This document shows, one piece after another, positions 17,874-26,292 of a stretch of DNA of 64,000 nt (position 1 is its first letter; the number at the start of each line of letters is the position of its first letter). The DNA comes from Mycobacterium numidiamassiliense. GTDB taxonomy: Bacteria > Actinomycetota > Actinomycetes > Mycobacteriales > Mycobacteriaceae. The stretch spans positions 1,971,066 to 2,035,065 of the forward strand of contig NZ_FUEZ01000004.1 of the NCBI RefSeq assembly GCF_900157365.1. Direction: 5' to 3'. Made by a program: the position numbers and the translations under genes. The notes below the pieces were generated by a model. The model was given only the letters and a program-made list of their open reading frames with translations, was not told the origin of the DNA and made no database searches.

Positions 17874-18923
17874 TTACGCGATCGACTTCCGCACTTTCCC
17901 TTGCGCGGTGACGATCGGGAGCTCGGCGATGGACAGCACCCCGCTGCGTGCCGCGACGACCGCCGTCACGGCGTTGATTGCGGGCATCGCCGTCGTCGTA
18001 CCGATGTCGAAGTTCGTATAGTCGTCGGGGCGAAACGCGAGTTTGAGCGTCACGTTGGGCTCGCCCTGCACGTCAATCCTGTACCCGTGAAGCAGTTTCC
18101 ATTCGGGTTCTTGTCGCGCTCCGAAGATACCGCCAAGTGTCCAGACCGTCTGCATTTGCGCGATGTCGGAGCCGTCGCTGGCGCCGGTCCACGTCGCGTC
18201 GACACCACAGACCGTGCCGGCGTCGATGCGCATGAACCCCAGATCGCGGTCGTCTGTAGCGACTGCGCACTCCACGGCGAGGTCGTAATCATCGATCCGC
18301 AGCCCGATCCCAGAGGCCAGTTGGTCGAGCGCCTCGCGGTAGTCAGGCTCAGCGGCCCAAAGGATCTCGCGAAGCCTTTCGGTGTCTGGGGGACCGCCGA
18401 ACCCGTAGCCCTTCCACATCGCCGCACTCGCGTACCCGACGCAGTCGAGCGACTCGGTGACGCGAATGGACTGGACCTCACGGCACATCGCGGTGGACGC
18501 GAGCGCAAGGGTGGGAACGTACATCGGGTTCATCCCTGTCCCGACGAGGGTGACGCCACCGGCCGCCGCTGCGGCCCGCAGGCGCGCACCCGCGTCAGCC
18601 GGATAATGCTCGCCGCTCACGAGGCGAGCCGTGGTGATCACGTTGATGCCTGCACGGAGTATGCGTTCGAGAAGATCGACCTCGGGCCAGTGTGGCATGT
18701 ACACCACGCAGTCGGGCCTTAGCGCGAGAAGCGTGTCGACATCGTCGGTGGCCAGTATCCCGGTGTCGTGCCGCCCGGCCAGATTGCCCGCATCCCGGCC
18801 GACTTTCTCTGCCCCGTGGGCGAAGACCCCGACGAGTTCGAGCCGGTCGTCGTCTAGGATCGCGCGAAGCGCAGAGGCGCCGACGATGCCGGTGGTCCAT
18901 TGCACGACGCGCAAACGCGCCAT
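17874..18923 (-). CDS. DapB-like NAD(P)H-dependent oxidoreductase
   Basis: Protein of 349 residues, often annotated dihydrodipicolinate reductase-like or amine dehydrogenase-like. The N-terminal Rossmann region is VVQWTTGIVGASALRAIL; then LVGVFAHGAEKVGRDAG, a DCVVYMPHW segment and GINVITTARLVSG follow, and TGMNPMY starts the second domain. It is unlikely to be the lysine-pathway DapB because it is about 100 residues longer and sits in a catabolic region. The reaction is unknown. The TetR gene lies 46 bases upstream in the same direction, so the two probably share a transcript controlled by site D. Confidence 0.8.
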   Translation of the reverse strand: MARLRVVQWTTGIVGASALRAILDDDRLELVGVFAHGAEKVGRDAGNLAGRHDTGILATDDVDTLLALRPDCVVYMPHWPEVDLLERILRAGINVITTARLVSGEHYPADAGARLRAAAAAGGVTLVGTGMNPMYVPTLALASTAMCREVQSIRVTESLDCVGYASAAMWKGYGFGGPPDTERLREILWAAEPDYREALDQLASGIGLRIDDYDLAVECAVATDDRDLGFMRIDAGTVCGVDATWTGASDGSDIAQMQTVWTLGGIFGARQEPEWKLLHGYRIDVQGEPNVTLKLAFRPDDYTNFDIGTTTAMPAINAVTAVVAARSGVLSIAELPIVTAQGKVRKSIA

Positions 18924-18969
18924 CTCATGCGCCCAGGATGACGAGCGTGCGCTTCATCAGCAGCAGGCC

Positions 18970-19698
18970 CTAGTTCGTCCCACGCCTGTTGCGCCCCCCG
19001 GGCGAAGCGAGTAGATCCTCGGCACGCTTGATGATCGCGTCGAGGGTGAACTCGAACTCGACGTCGACGATGGTGTGCCCCTTGGTCTCTAGTTTGTTGA
19101 GCAACGGGTGCGCCGTGGTCACTCCGGTAACGCGCCGACGGCCGGGCCGCTGCTGGCTGGCGTTGAGGCGTTCGATGATCGCGGTACCTTGAGTGTGGCC
19201 GGACAGGGCGAGATAGACCGTCAATGCGTCGTCGGGCTTGAATCCTGCGTCATCCACCATCGTCTTGATCACTTTCTCCAGGTTGTCGACGGAGGCGTGG
19301 GTTGCCTCTGGACTCAGTTCGCCAGAGCGCATTAAGACCAGTTCGCAGAGCACCGGGTTTTCTTGAAAGACGCGCCGCATGTTTCGAAAGTGGGTCCGCA
19401 GCGCCTGCTGCCAGGCTCCGCCCCCTTCGAATGGCGTCGTGAAATGGTATTCCTTGATTGCGCGATCCGTCATCGCGTCCAGCAAGTCTTCCTTTTTGCG
19501 GAAGTGCCAATAGATGCTGGTCAGCGGCACTCCGAGGTGCCTGGCGACGACGGGCATACTCAGCCCGCTAATGGACACGTCCTCGGCCAACTCGAAAGCG
19601 CCGGTGATGATGTCTTCGACGTCGAGCGACCCGCGCGGGCGCCGCTTGAGCTTGGCGTTCCGCCGGCCCGATGCCGCGACAGCGCCAGAATCGGCCAT
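18970..19698 (-). CDS. TetR-family regulator, probably autoregulated through site D
   Basis: Repressor of 242 residues. After a basic leader (GRRNAKLKRRPRGSL), the DNA-binding domain contains ITGAFELAEDVSISGLSMPVVARHLGVPLTSIYWHFRKKEDLLDAM. The C-terminal part, with HFRNMRRVFQENPVLCELVLMRSGELSP, resembles TetR_C-type ligand domains. ATG 19698 is chosen because GAGGAG precedes it; the frame is open further upstream but unsupported. A perfect 23-bp inverted repeat lies 83 bases upstream and includes the TACSGTA-N5 pattern, making this protein the best candidate for the regulator of all such sites. Confidence 0.88.
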   Translation of the reverse strand: MADSGAVAASGRRNAKLKRRPRGSLDVEDIITGAFELAEDVSISGLSMPVVARHLGVPLTSIYWHFRKKEDLLDAMTDRAIKEYHFTTPFEGGGAWQQALRTHFRNMRRVFQENPVLCELVLMRSGELSPEATHASVDNLEKVIKTMVDDAGFKPDDALTVYLALSGHTQGTAIIERLNASQQRPGRRRVTGVTTAHPLLNKLETKGHTIVDVEFEFTLDAIIKRAEDLLASPGGRNRRGTN

Positions 19699-19780
19699 TC
19701 TTCGCTCCTCAGCTGCTATCCATCGGTGCCGAGGCATGGCGCGTTCGGCTGACTCTTTCCGACGGTCGCTCGAAGGAAAC

Positions 19781-19803
19781 GATACCGTACTCGATTCGGT
19801 ATC
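19781..19803. promoter_or_regulatory. TetR operator, perfect 23-bp inverted repeat (site D)
   Basis: GATACCG, nine bases, then CGGTATC form a perfect 7-9-7 inverted repeat upstream of the TetR gene. Inside it, TACCGTA-CTCGA-TTCGGTA (19783-19801) repeats the 7-5-7 layout of sites A, B and C. A further half-site ACGGTAAC lies at 19808-19815. Confidence 0.7.
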
Positions 19804-19941
19804 CTGCACGGTAACTGAACCCCACCAGGGTCCGGGCGCGCTCTTGCCGTGTCGATCTCCACGACACGCGCCATCTTTGGGCGCCAACCACAACCGGCTA
19901 TGTCACGGTTGTGCTCACCGTAGATGGTCCGCGCACTGTGG

Positions 19942-21234
19942 CTAGTCGGAATGCGCCATTGCCATCTTGATCAGGTCAGCGGCCTTGGTGGCGTGCGAAC
20001 CGTCGTCGCCGTCACGACGCTGGGACCGGATCGCGACGTCATGGCCCTCCACCTGCGCACGCAGGGCGCCCACCGTGCAGTTTTCCCGGCCGCCCAGCGC
20101 GGTGAACGGGTCGAAGTGGTAGTGGCGCATCGCGTTCAGATGGGTGATCTTGTCGATCTCCTCATCGCTGAGCGTGCGGACCGACTGTGCGAAGATCTCG
20201 GGCGACTCCGGCCAGTTCGAGTCCGAATGCGGGTAGTCGCATTCCCAGGTCACCATGTCCATGTTCAGGTACTCGCGGCTGGCCAGCCCGAACTTATCGT
20301 CGATGAAGCAGGTGAGCACGTGCTCATTGAACACCTCGCTGGGCAACTTGTCGCCGAAGTCTTGCCCGGTCCAGAAGTGGTGCCGGTCGTAGTTGTAGTC
20401 GATGCGTTCCAGGAAGTAAGGAATCCAGCCGATGCCGCCCTCGGACAGGGCGACCTTAAGGTCTGGGTACTTGCGCAGCACGTTCGACCACACCAAGTCC
20501 GCGGCGGCCTGCACGATATTCATCGGCTGCAGCGTGATCATCACGTCCATCGGTGCATCGGGTGAGGTGATGGTCAGCTGAGACGACGAACCGATGTGCA
20601 TGCAGACCACGACCGATTCCTCGCTGCATGCTTTCCAGACCGGGTCCCAGTGCTCGGCGTGGATGGAAGGCCAGCCCAACTTTGATGGGTTCTCGCTGAA
20701 AGTCAGGGAATGACAGCCCTTCTTGGCCACGCGTCGGATCTCGGCGGCCATCACCTCTGGATTCCAGATGGCGGGGATCGCGCAGGGGATGAAGCGACCA
20801 GGGTGGCTGCCGCACCACTCATCGATATGCCAGTCGTTATAGGCCTGGACCATCGCCAGCGCGACGTCTTTGTCCTCGGTGCGCGCGAACAGCTGCCCGC
20901 AGAACTGCGGGAAGGACGGGAAGCACAGCGATCCCAGGACGCCGTTGGCACTCATGTCCTTGACGCGTTCGTTGTGATCGTAGGTGCCCTTGCGGAGCTG
21001 GGTGAACGACGTCGGTTCGATCCCGTACTCCTCTTTGGGCCGGCCCGCGACGGCGTTGAGCGCCACATTGCTGACCGTCTCACCGTTGTATTTCCAGACG
21101 TCGGTGCCATCCGGGTTGGTGACGAACTGAGGAGCGAGGTCCACATATTTGGAGGGCAGCCGTCCCTTGAAGAGGTCCGGCGGCTCCACAACGTGGTCGT
21201 CGACGCTGACCAGCACCATATCGCTTACTTTCAT
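19942..21234 (-). CDS. Amidohydrolase-2 family metal-dependent hydrolase
   Basis: TIM-barrel hydrolase or decarboxylase of 430 residues. The N-terminal VSVDDHVVEPPDLF carries the first metal-binding segment in the ACMSD/amidohydrolase-2 style (D-x-H variant). Further His and Asp positions are in VVCMHIGSSSQ, ITLQPMN and MVTWECDYPHSDSNWP, the last being the typical W-x-D-YPHSD strand end. ATG 21234 has GAAAGG 9 bases ahead. A paralogue is at 41596. In related catabolic clusters such proteins hydrolyse or decarboxylate ring-derived acids; the substrate here is unknown. Site E lies 67 bases upstream. Confidence 0.86.
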   Translation of the reverse strand: MKVSDMVLVSVDDHVVEPPDLFKGRLPSKYVDLAPQFVTNPDGTDVWKYNGETVSNVALNAVAGRPKEEYGIEPTSFTQLRKGTYDHNERVKDMSANGVLGSLCFPSFPQFCGQLFARTEDKDVALAMVQAYNDWHIDEWCGSHPGRFIPCAIPAIWNPEVMAAEIRRVAKKGCHSLTFSENPSKLGWPSIHAEHWDPVWKACSEESVVVCMHIGSSSQLTITSPDAPMDVMITLQPMNIVQAAADLVWSNVLRKYPDLKVALSEGGIGWIPYFLERIDYNYDRHHFWTGQDFGDKLPSEVFNEHVLTCFIDDKFGLASREYLNMDMVTWECDYPHSDSNWPESPEIFAQSVRTLSDEEIDKITHLNAMRHYHFDPFTALGGRENCTVGALRAQVEGHDVAIRSQRRDGDDGSHATKAADLIKMAMAHSD

Positions 21235-21300
21235 CGGTCAAAACCTTTCCCCGGGAGTGGGATGGGGCGGATCCCCTCGACCGGATGTCGCGAGATCGCA

Positions 21301-21320
21301 TACGGTATCGTGTTACCGTA
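21301..21320. promoter_or_regulatory. TetR-type operator, perfect inverted repeat with 6-base spacer (site E)
   Basis: TACGGTA-TCGTGT-TACCGTA has the same half-sites as site A but one extra spacer base. It lies 67 bases before the amidohydrolase start. The altered spacing may mean a different, related TetR protein binds it. Confidence 0.65.
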
Positions 21321-21517
21321 ATGATCACCATAACAGTTTCGGTCGACCCCACCGCCGGCGAGTTCCGTGAGAAATTCGGCGATCCAGCCGGTGGGCAATC
21401 CCGGTGCTCTCGAGCTGGCTGGGTCGCCTAAAGATGTTGGGCGGCAAAGTCTTTCGGGCAGTTGCGGAAGGCCGCTTCGCAGGTCTGAACGCAGCTCAGG
21501 TGGCTGTTCTCACTATG

Positions 21518-21533
21518 TTAGTATCAATAGTAA
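21518..21533. promoter_or_regulatory. AT-rich near-palindrome before the Rieske gene
   Basis: TTAGTAT-CA-ATAGTAA is symmetric except for one base pair. It ends 28 bases before the Rieske GTG, in otherwise GC-rich DNA. It may be an operator or part of the core promoter (TAGTAT as a -10). Confidence 0.4.
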
Positions 21534-21561
21534 TGTTGGCGTCGTAACAAGGTGGTGACAG

Positions 21562-22554
21562 GTGCCCGGCCGGGCCGAATCGCGATTCCCGTTCACGGAC
21601 TATCCCAAGGGCTGGTTTCAGGTCGCCTATAGCCGTGAGGTCGACAACGGTGGGGTCCTCCCACTGCATTACTTCGGCACTCGGCTGGTTTGCTACCGCG
21701 GAGAGTCAGGGGCAGCCCAGGTACTCGACGCGTACTGTCCGCACCTCGGTGCGGACATCGCCGTAGGGGGGACCGTCTCGCAGGACTGCGTGGTGTGTCC
21801 CTTCCACGGCTGGAAATTCGACGGCGAGGGCCGCAATGTCGACATTCCGTACGCCAAGACTGTCAACCGGGTGGCGCGGCTGCGGTCGTGGCCGACGGTC
21901 GAGCGGGCCGGCATGATTTTCGTTTGGCACTCATCGAGCGGCACCGCCCCGGAATGGGAACTGCCGAAGATCCCGGAGAGTGAAGACACCGCGTTTGTGT
22001 TCCACGCACCCGAGACGGCCCGGTGGAAGTTTCGGTCCCATCCCCAGGAGGTGTTCGAAAACACCGTCGACATTGCCCATTTCGTCACCGTGCACGGCGT
22101 CTCGGCGTTCGGCAACCTCGATCTGGAAACCGGTGGGCCCGCAGAGTTTCGGGCGGTCGCAGAGGTGAGCTTCGAGACCCCGCGTGGACCAGTGAGTGGG
22201 TCGGTGGAGTCGCAGTTGTTCGGGATGGGGATCGACGTCGTACGCCATCACGGACTCGGGCGGTCATGCACCGTGCTCACCGTCACGCCGATCGACGGTG
22301 AGTACGTCGATGCGCGCTACACATTCTTCGTGCTCACCGAGCCCGAGACCGGCGAGATGACCCGGATGGGGCTGGGCTTCGTCCGCGATTTCTGCAAACA
22401 GATCGAGCAGGACATCCCCATCTGGGAGAACAAGGTCTTCCGCGACCGGCCACAGTTGGCCCGGGGGGAGTCGGCCATTACCGAATTCCGCACCTGGGCC
22501 CATCAGTCATACGAGCAAGACTCTTCAAAGGAGTCGACGTTGGCGTCCCAATGA
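21562..22554 (+). CDS. Rieske [2Fe-2S] non-heme iron oxygenase, KshA-like
   Basis: Terminal oxygenase component of 330 residues that hydroxylates a ring compound. Rieske ligands are Cys59-x-His61 and Cys79-x2-His82, with the usual 17-residue spacing. The catalytic domain has NTVDIAHFVTVHG near residue 175, providing the two His of the mononuclear iron. Overall it is like 3-ketosteroid 9-alpha-hydroxylase KshA but about 50 residues shorter. No reductase partner is in the window, so electrons must come from elsewhere. GTG 21562 follows an AAGG-containing leader. It is the first gene of an operon that runs to about 32.8 kb, and its stop overlaps the aldehyde dehydrogenase start. Confidence 0.88.
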   Translation: MPGRAESRFPFTDYPKGWFQVAYSREVDNGGVLPLHYFGTRLVCYRGESGAAQVLDAYCPHLGADIAVGGTVSQDCVVCPFHGWKFDGEGRNVDIPYAKTVNRVARLRSWPTVERAGMIFVWHSSSGTAPEWELPKIPESEDTAFVFHAPETARWKFRSHPQEVFENTVDIAHFVTVHGVSAFGNLDLETGGPAEFRAVAEVSFETPRGPVSGSVESQLFGMGIDVVRHHGLGRSCTVLTVTPIDGEYVDARYTFFVLTEPETGEMTRMGLGFVRDFCKQIEQDIPIWENKVFRDRPQLARGESAITEFRTWAHQSYEQDSSKESTLASQ

Positions 22555-24083
22555 TGCCCGCGCCCGGCCCAGCGAAAGATGCCGCATTGGGGATTCCGTC
22601 GTATGACAAGCTGTTCATCGGCGGCCGTTGGGCGGTTTCATCAGCCGCGGAACGTATTTCGGTGATATCGCCCTACACCGAGGAACCCATTGCTGAGGCG
22701 CCGAGCGCGTCGGTGGCCGACGTCGACGACGCGGTCGCCGCTGCGCGCCGGGCGTTCGACCGTGGCCCGTGGCCGAAGATGTCGCCGCTGGAGCGGATGG
22801 CGAAGATCGACAAGCTGGCCGCCGTGTATGGCTGCCATGTCGACGCCATGGCCGACCTCATCACCGCCGAGATGGGTTCGCCGAGGAGCTTTTCCAGACT
22901 CGGCCAGGCGACGGGGCCGCTGTCGATGATGCAGTTCGCGCTCGAGGTGGGGCGGGGGTTCCCGTGGCAGGAGCGTCGCCAGGGGTGGCTCGGTGAGGTC
23001 CATCTGCGCAGGGCGCCGATCGGTGTCGTGGCCGCGATCGTGCCGTGGAACGTGCCTCAGTGCCTGCTCATCCCCAAGCTCGTTCCTGCGCTGATCGCGG
23101 GGTGTTCGGTGATCGTCAAACCCGCGCCCGAAACCCCGTTGGACTCCCTGTGGCTCGCTGAAATGATCGAAGAAGCCGGGTTACCTGAGGGCGTGGTGTC
23201 GGTGCTACCGGGTGGCGGTGATGTCGGCGAGGCGCTAGTGCGCCACCCCGGCGTCGACAAGGTGGCCTTCACGGGCTCGTCGGCTGTCGGTCGGCGCATC
23301 GCGGGGATCTGCGGTGAGCAACTCAAGAGGGTCAGCCTCGAACTCGGTGGTAAATCGGCGGCCATCATCCTCGACGACGCCGATATCGCCCGGACCGTCG
23401 CCGCGCTGAAAATGGCCAGCCTGATGAACAACGGTCAGGCGTGCGTTGCGCAGACTCGGATCCTGGTCAGCGAAAAGCGCCACGACGATGTGGTCGACGC
23501 GCTGTCCGAGATGATGTCAGGCCTGGTGGTCGGTGATCCGGCCGACGAGACGACCGACATCGGACCGCTTGTCACGCAACGGCAGCAGCGGCGGGTGCAG
23601 GGCTATATCCGCAGCGGTGTCGAGGAGGGTGCGCGACTGATTCTGGGCGGAGCGGACAGTCCAACCGACTGCGGCTGGTTCGTCCGCCCAACACTTTTCG
23701 CGAATGCCTCCAATGACATGCGCATCGCGCGCGAGGAGATCTTCGGGCCGGTGCTGACCGTGATCAAGTACTGCGACGAGGCCGACGCGGTGCGGATTGC
23801 CAACGACAGCGAGTACGGGCTCGCCGGATCGGTCTTCACTCGTAATGCCGCGCATGGCCTGGAAATCGCTGCGGGTGTCCAGACTGGGACGTATGGCATC
23901 AACATGTACATGCTCGACATCAAGAGTCCGTTCGGCGGGATGAAGCAGTCCGGAATCGGACGGGAGTTCGCCGAAGAGGGGCAGAACGAGTATGTCGAGC
24001 TCCAAACCATCGTCAGCGCCAGCAAATTGCCTGCTTTGCAGGAAGACCGGTGTCTGGACGCGTCGCAGGCGCGCCTCCCCTAA
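22551..24083 (+). CDS. Aldehyde dehydrogenase (NAD(P)+)
   Basis: Oxidises an aldehyde to an acid; 510 residues. Visible landmarks are the cofactor-side PWNVP segment, FTGSSAVGRRIAG, LELGGKS with the general-base Glu near residue 270, GQACVAQ with the catalytic Cys near 304, and EEIFGPVLTVI towards the C-terminus. ATG 22551 overlaps the Rieske stop and a second ATG follows at 22554. An AAAGGAG sits 18 bases upstream, rather far for ribosome binding, so translational coupling probably matters. It lies between oxygenase and acyl-CoA dehydrogenase genes, so it may produce the acid that the downstream ligases activate. Confidence 0.92.
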   Translation: MMPAPGPAKDAALGIPSYDKLFIGGRWAVSSAAERISVISPYTEEPIAEAPSASVADVDDAVAAARRAFDRGPWPKMSPLERMAKIDKLAAVYGCHVDAMADLITAEMGSPRSFSRLGQATGPLSMMQFALEVGRGFPWQERRQGWLGEVHLRRAPIGVVAAIVPWNVPQCLLIPKLVPALIAGCSVIVKPAPETPLDSLWLAEMIEEAGLPEGVVSVLPGGGDVGEALVRHPGVDKVAFTGSSAVGRRIAGICGEQLKRVSLELGGKSAAIILDDADIARTVAALKMASLMNNGQACVAQTRILVSEKRHDDVVDALSEMMSGLVVGDPADETTDIGPLVTQRQQRRVQGYIRSGVEEGARLILGGADSPTDCGWFVRPTLFANASNDMRIAREEIFGPVLTVIKYCDEADAVRIANDSEYGLAGSVFTRNAAHGLEIAAGVQTGTYGINMYMLDIKSPFGGMKQSGIGREFAEEGQNEYVELQTIVSASKLPALQEDRCLDASQARLP

Positions 24084-24099
24084 CTGACAAGGACCCCCC

Positions 24100-26265
24100 G
24101 TGAGCAACTCCAGGCTGGCCATCACCGAGGAGCACCGTGATCTCGCCGCGTCAGCGTTCGGCGCCCTCTACCGTGTCAAAAGCCTTGCGGCCGCACGGGA
24201 TACGCTCAACGGCGGCGCCCCATCCGGCGCTGAGATCTGGAGAGCTGCCGCCGAATTAGGTTGGCACGGGCTGGCGATCGGGGAGGAGCATGGCGGTTCT
24301 GGCTTCGGCGTGGCCGAGTTGGCGATCGTCCTGGAGGCCCACGGTCATCAGCTCTGCCCGGGGCCGTTCCTGCCGACGGTGGCGGCATCCTTGGTGATCG
24401 ATCGTTGCGCTTCGGATTCAGTGCGCGCGCAACTGCTTCCACGTCTAGCCGACGGCAGCGCGGTAGGAGCACTCGGCCTTTCGGGCGGCGTCGCCGTCGA
24501 CTCCGATCTTGTGGCCAGTGGCCGGTGCCAGGCCGTCCTGGGCGCGCCCGAGGCCAACGTGCTGGTGTTGTTGGCGGGGGAGGACGTCGTCGTGGTCGAC
24601 GCCGCCGCCGAAGGGGTGAACGTGACCGCATTGGCGGGATTGGACAGCACCCGCACGCTCGGTGCGATCGTGCTGCACGGGGTTGTCGTCGAGCCGGAGC
24701 GGGTGTTGCGGGGGGCCGGGCGCCAGGCCCGCACTGCGTTTCGCATTCTGGCCGCCGCTGAGGCCGTGGGCTCGGCCTGGGCGTGTGTGGAGATGGCGCG
24801 CGATTACGTCACGGTGCGCGAACAATTCGGTCGCGCGATCGGCACCTTTCAGGCGGTTAAGCACCACGCCGCCAACATGCTCATTGATGCCGAGAAGGCC
24901 ACCGCGGCCACTTGGGATGCCGCACGCTCGGGTGACCTGGACAGCGTGTGGTTCGCCGGGGCGGTGGCCTCCGCGCATGCCATCCGCGCGCAGGTGTTCA
25001 CCGCGCAGACCAACATTCAGCTGCACGGTGGGATCGGTTACACCTGGGAGCACGACGCCCACCTGTACCTGCGGCGGGCCCGCACGTTGGCCGCGTTGGC
25101 CGCTGATGGCGCCGATCCCCGGCACGACGTCGTGGCGGCCCAACGGGCCGGCTTGGCCCACGGCGCTTCGTTCACCCTTCCGGCCGAGGCCGACAGCTAC
25201 CGGCTGGCGGCGCGGACGGCGGTCGCGGCCCTGCAGTCGCTGCCCGCGGAGCGACGGCGGGATTACCTCGTCGATTCCGGCTACCTGGTCCCACATTGGC
25301 GTAAGCCCTGGGGCCGAGAGGCCGGAGCTGTCGAGCAGCTGGTGATCGAAGAAGAGTTCAAGGGCGTCGAGCTGCCGACAATGGGGATCACGGGCTGGGT
25401 GATGCTCACCATCTCTGAAGCGGGCTCCGACGAACAGCGGGCGCGCTGGGTGGAGCCGGTGCTGCGCGGCCAAACTCATTGGTGCCAACTGTTTTCCGAG
25501 CCTTCGGCCGGGTCGGATGCCGCGGCGGTGCGCACGTCGGCCCGCCGCGTGGAGGGCGGCTGGAAGGTCACCGGCCAAAAGGTGTGGACCAGCCTGGCCC
25601 AGGAATGCCAGTGGGGCCTGGCCACGGTGCGTACCGACCCCGATGCCCCCAAGCATGCCGGGGTCACGATGATGGCGATCGATTTGTCCCGCCCGGGGGT
25701 GAGTGTTCGGCCGCTGCGCGAGCTCACCGGCGACGCGCTGTTCAACGAGGTCTTCTTCGACGACGTCTTCGTGCCGGACGCAGATGTGGTCGGCGAGGAG
25801 GGCCGGGGCTGGGCGGTAGCACGTGCCACCCTGGGCAACGAGCGGGTCTCGATCGCAGGCGGTGCCGGCATTCCCGGCCTGAGCCCTGACGACGTGGTGA
25901 AGCTGCTCGACAGCGCGCCCGCCGAGACCGCCGCGGCGCTGGTAGGCCGAACCGGCGAGGTGATCGCCGAATCGCATACGCTGCGGCTGCTTAACCTCAG
26001 GCGGGCCAGCCGCGCCATCCTGGGGGCGGCGCCCGGACCGGAGGCCAACGTCGCCAAGTTGCTCACCGCCGAGAGTGCGCAACATCAGACCGAGCTCGGC
26101 ATGGAACTGTCCGGGACAGCCGCAGTGGTTGGCGCGGCCCCGGAACTCACGGGGGCCTACCTGTACTCGCGTTGCCTGACCATCGCGGGCGGCACATCGG
26201 AGATCATGCGCAACACCATCGCTGAGCGGCTGCTGGGCCTGCCGCGCGATCCGCTGGCCAAGTAA
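24100..26265 (+). CDS. Fused double acyl-CoA dehydrogenase (FadE34/ChsE3-like)
   Basis: Single chain of 721 residues made of two acyl-CoA dehydrogenase units. The N-half (to about 345) has the FAD-contact segment VREQFGRAIGTFQAVKHH and LHGGIGYTWEHDAHLYLRR, but no SEPxAGSD. The C-half has LFSEPSAGSDAAAVRTSA and IAGGTSEIMRNTIAERLLG, but no REQFG segment. Together they complete one site, as in FadE34 (ChsE3) of M. tuberculosis, which dehydrogenates a steroid side-chain CoA. GTG 24100 lies 16 bases after the aldehyde dehydrogenase stop, with AAGGA upstream. The same two halves occur as separate genes at 8777 and 7474. Confidence 0.9.
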   Translation: MSNSRLAITEEHRDLAASAFGALYRVKSLAAARDTLNGGAPSGAEIWRAAAELGWHGLAIGEEHGGSGFGVAELAIVLEAHGHQLCPGPFLPTVAASLVIDRCASDSVRAQLLPRLADGSAVGALGLSGGVAVDSDLVASGRCQAVLGAPEANVLVLLAGEDVVVVDAAAEGVNVTALAGLDSTRTLGAIVLHGVVVEPERVLRGAGRQARTAFRILAAAEAVGSAWACVEMARDYVTVREQFGRAIGTFQAVKHHAANMLIDAEKATAATWDAARSGDLDSVWFAGAVASAHAIRAQVFTAQTNIQLHGGIGYTWEHDAHLYLRRARTLAALAADGADPRHDVVAAQRAGLAHGASFTLPAEADSYRLAARTAVAALQSLPAERRRDYLVDSGYLVPHWRKPWGREAGAVEQLVIEEEFKGVELPTMGITGWVMLTISEAGSDEQRARWVEPVLRGQTHWCQLFSEPSAGSDAAAVRTSARRVEGGWKVTGQKVWTSLAQECQWGLATVRTDPDAPKHAGVTMMAIDLSRPGVSVRPLRELTGDALFNEVFFDDVFVPDADVVGEEGRGWAVARATLGNERVSIAGGAGIPGLSPDDVVKLLDSAPAETAAALVGRTGEVIAESHTLRLLNLRRASRAILGAAPGPEANVAKLLTAESAQHQTELGMELSGTAAVVGAAPELTGAYLYSRCLTIAGGTSEIMRNTIAERLLGLPRDPLAK

Positions 26266-26292
26266 CCGCCGAACGGCTGGTGACGGACCGAC

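Larger units (their letters stand above)
21235..21561. other. Divergent promoter region, amidohydrolase and Rieske operon
   Basis: A 327-base gap with no gene. It holds the perfect inverted repeat at 21301-21320 near the amidohydrolase and the AT-rich near-palindrome at 21518-21533 close to the Rieske gene. Confidence 0.6.
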
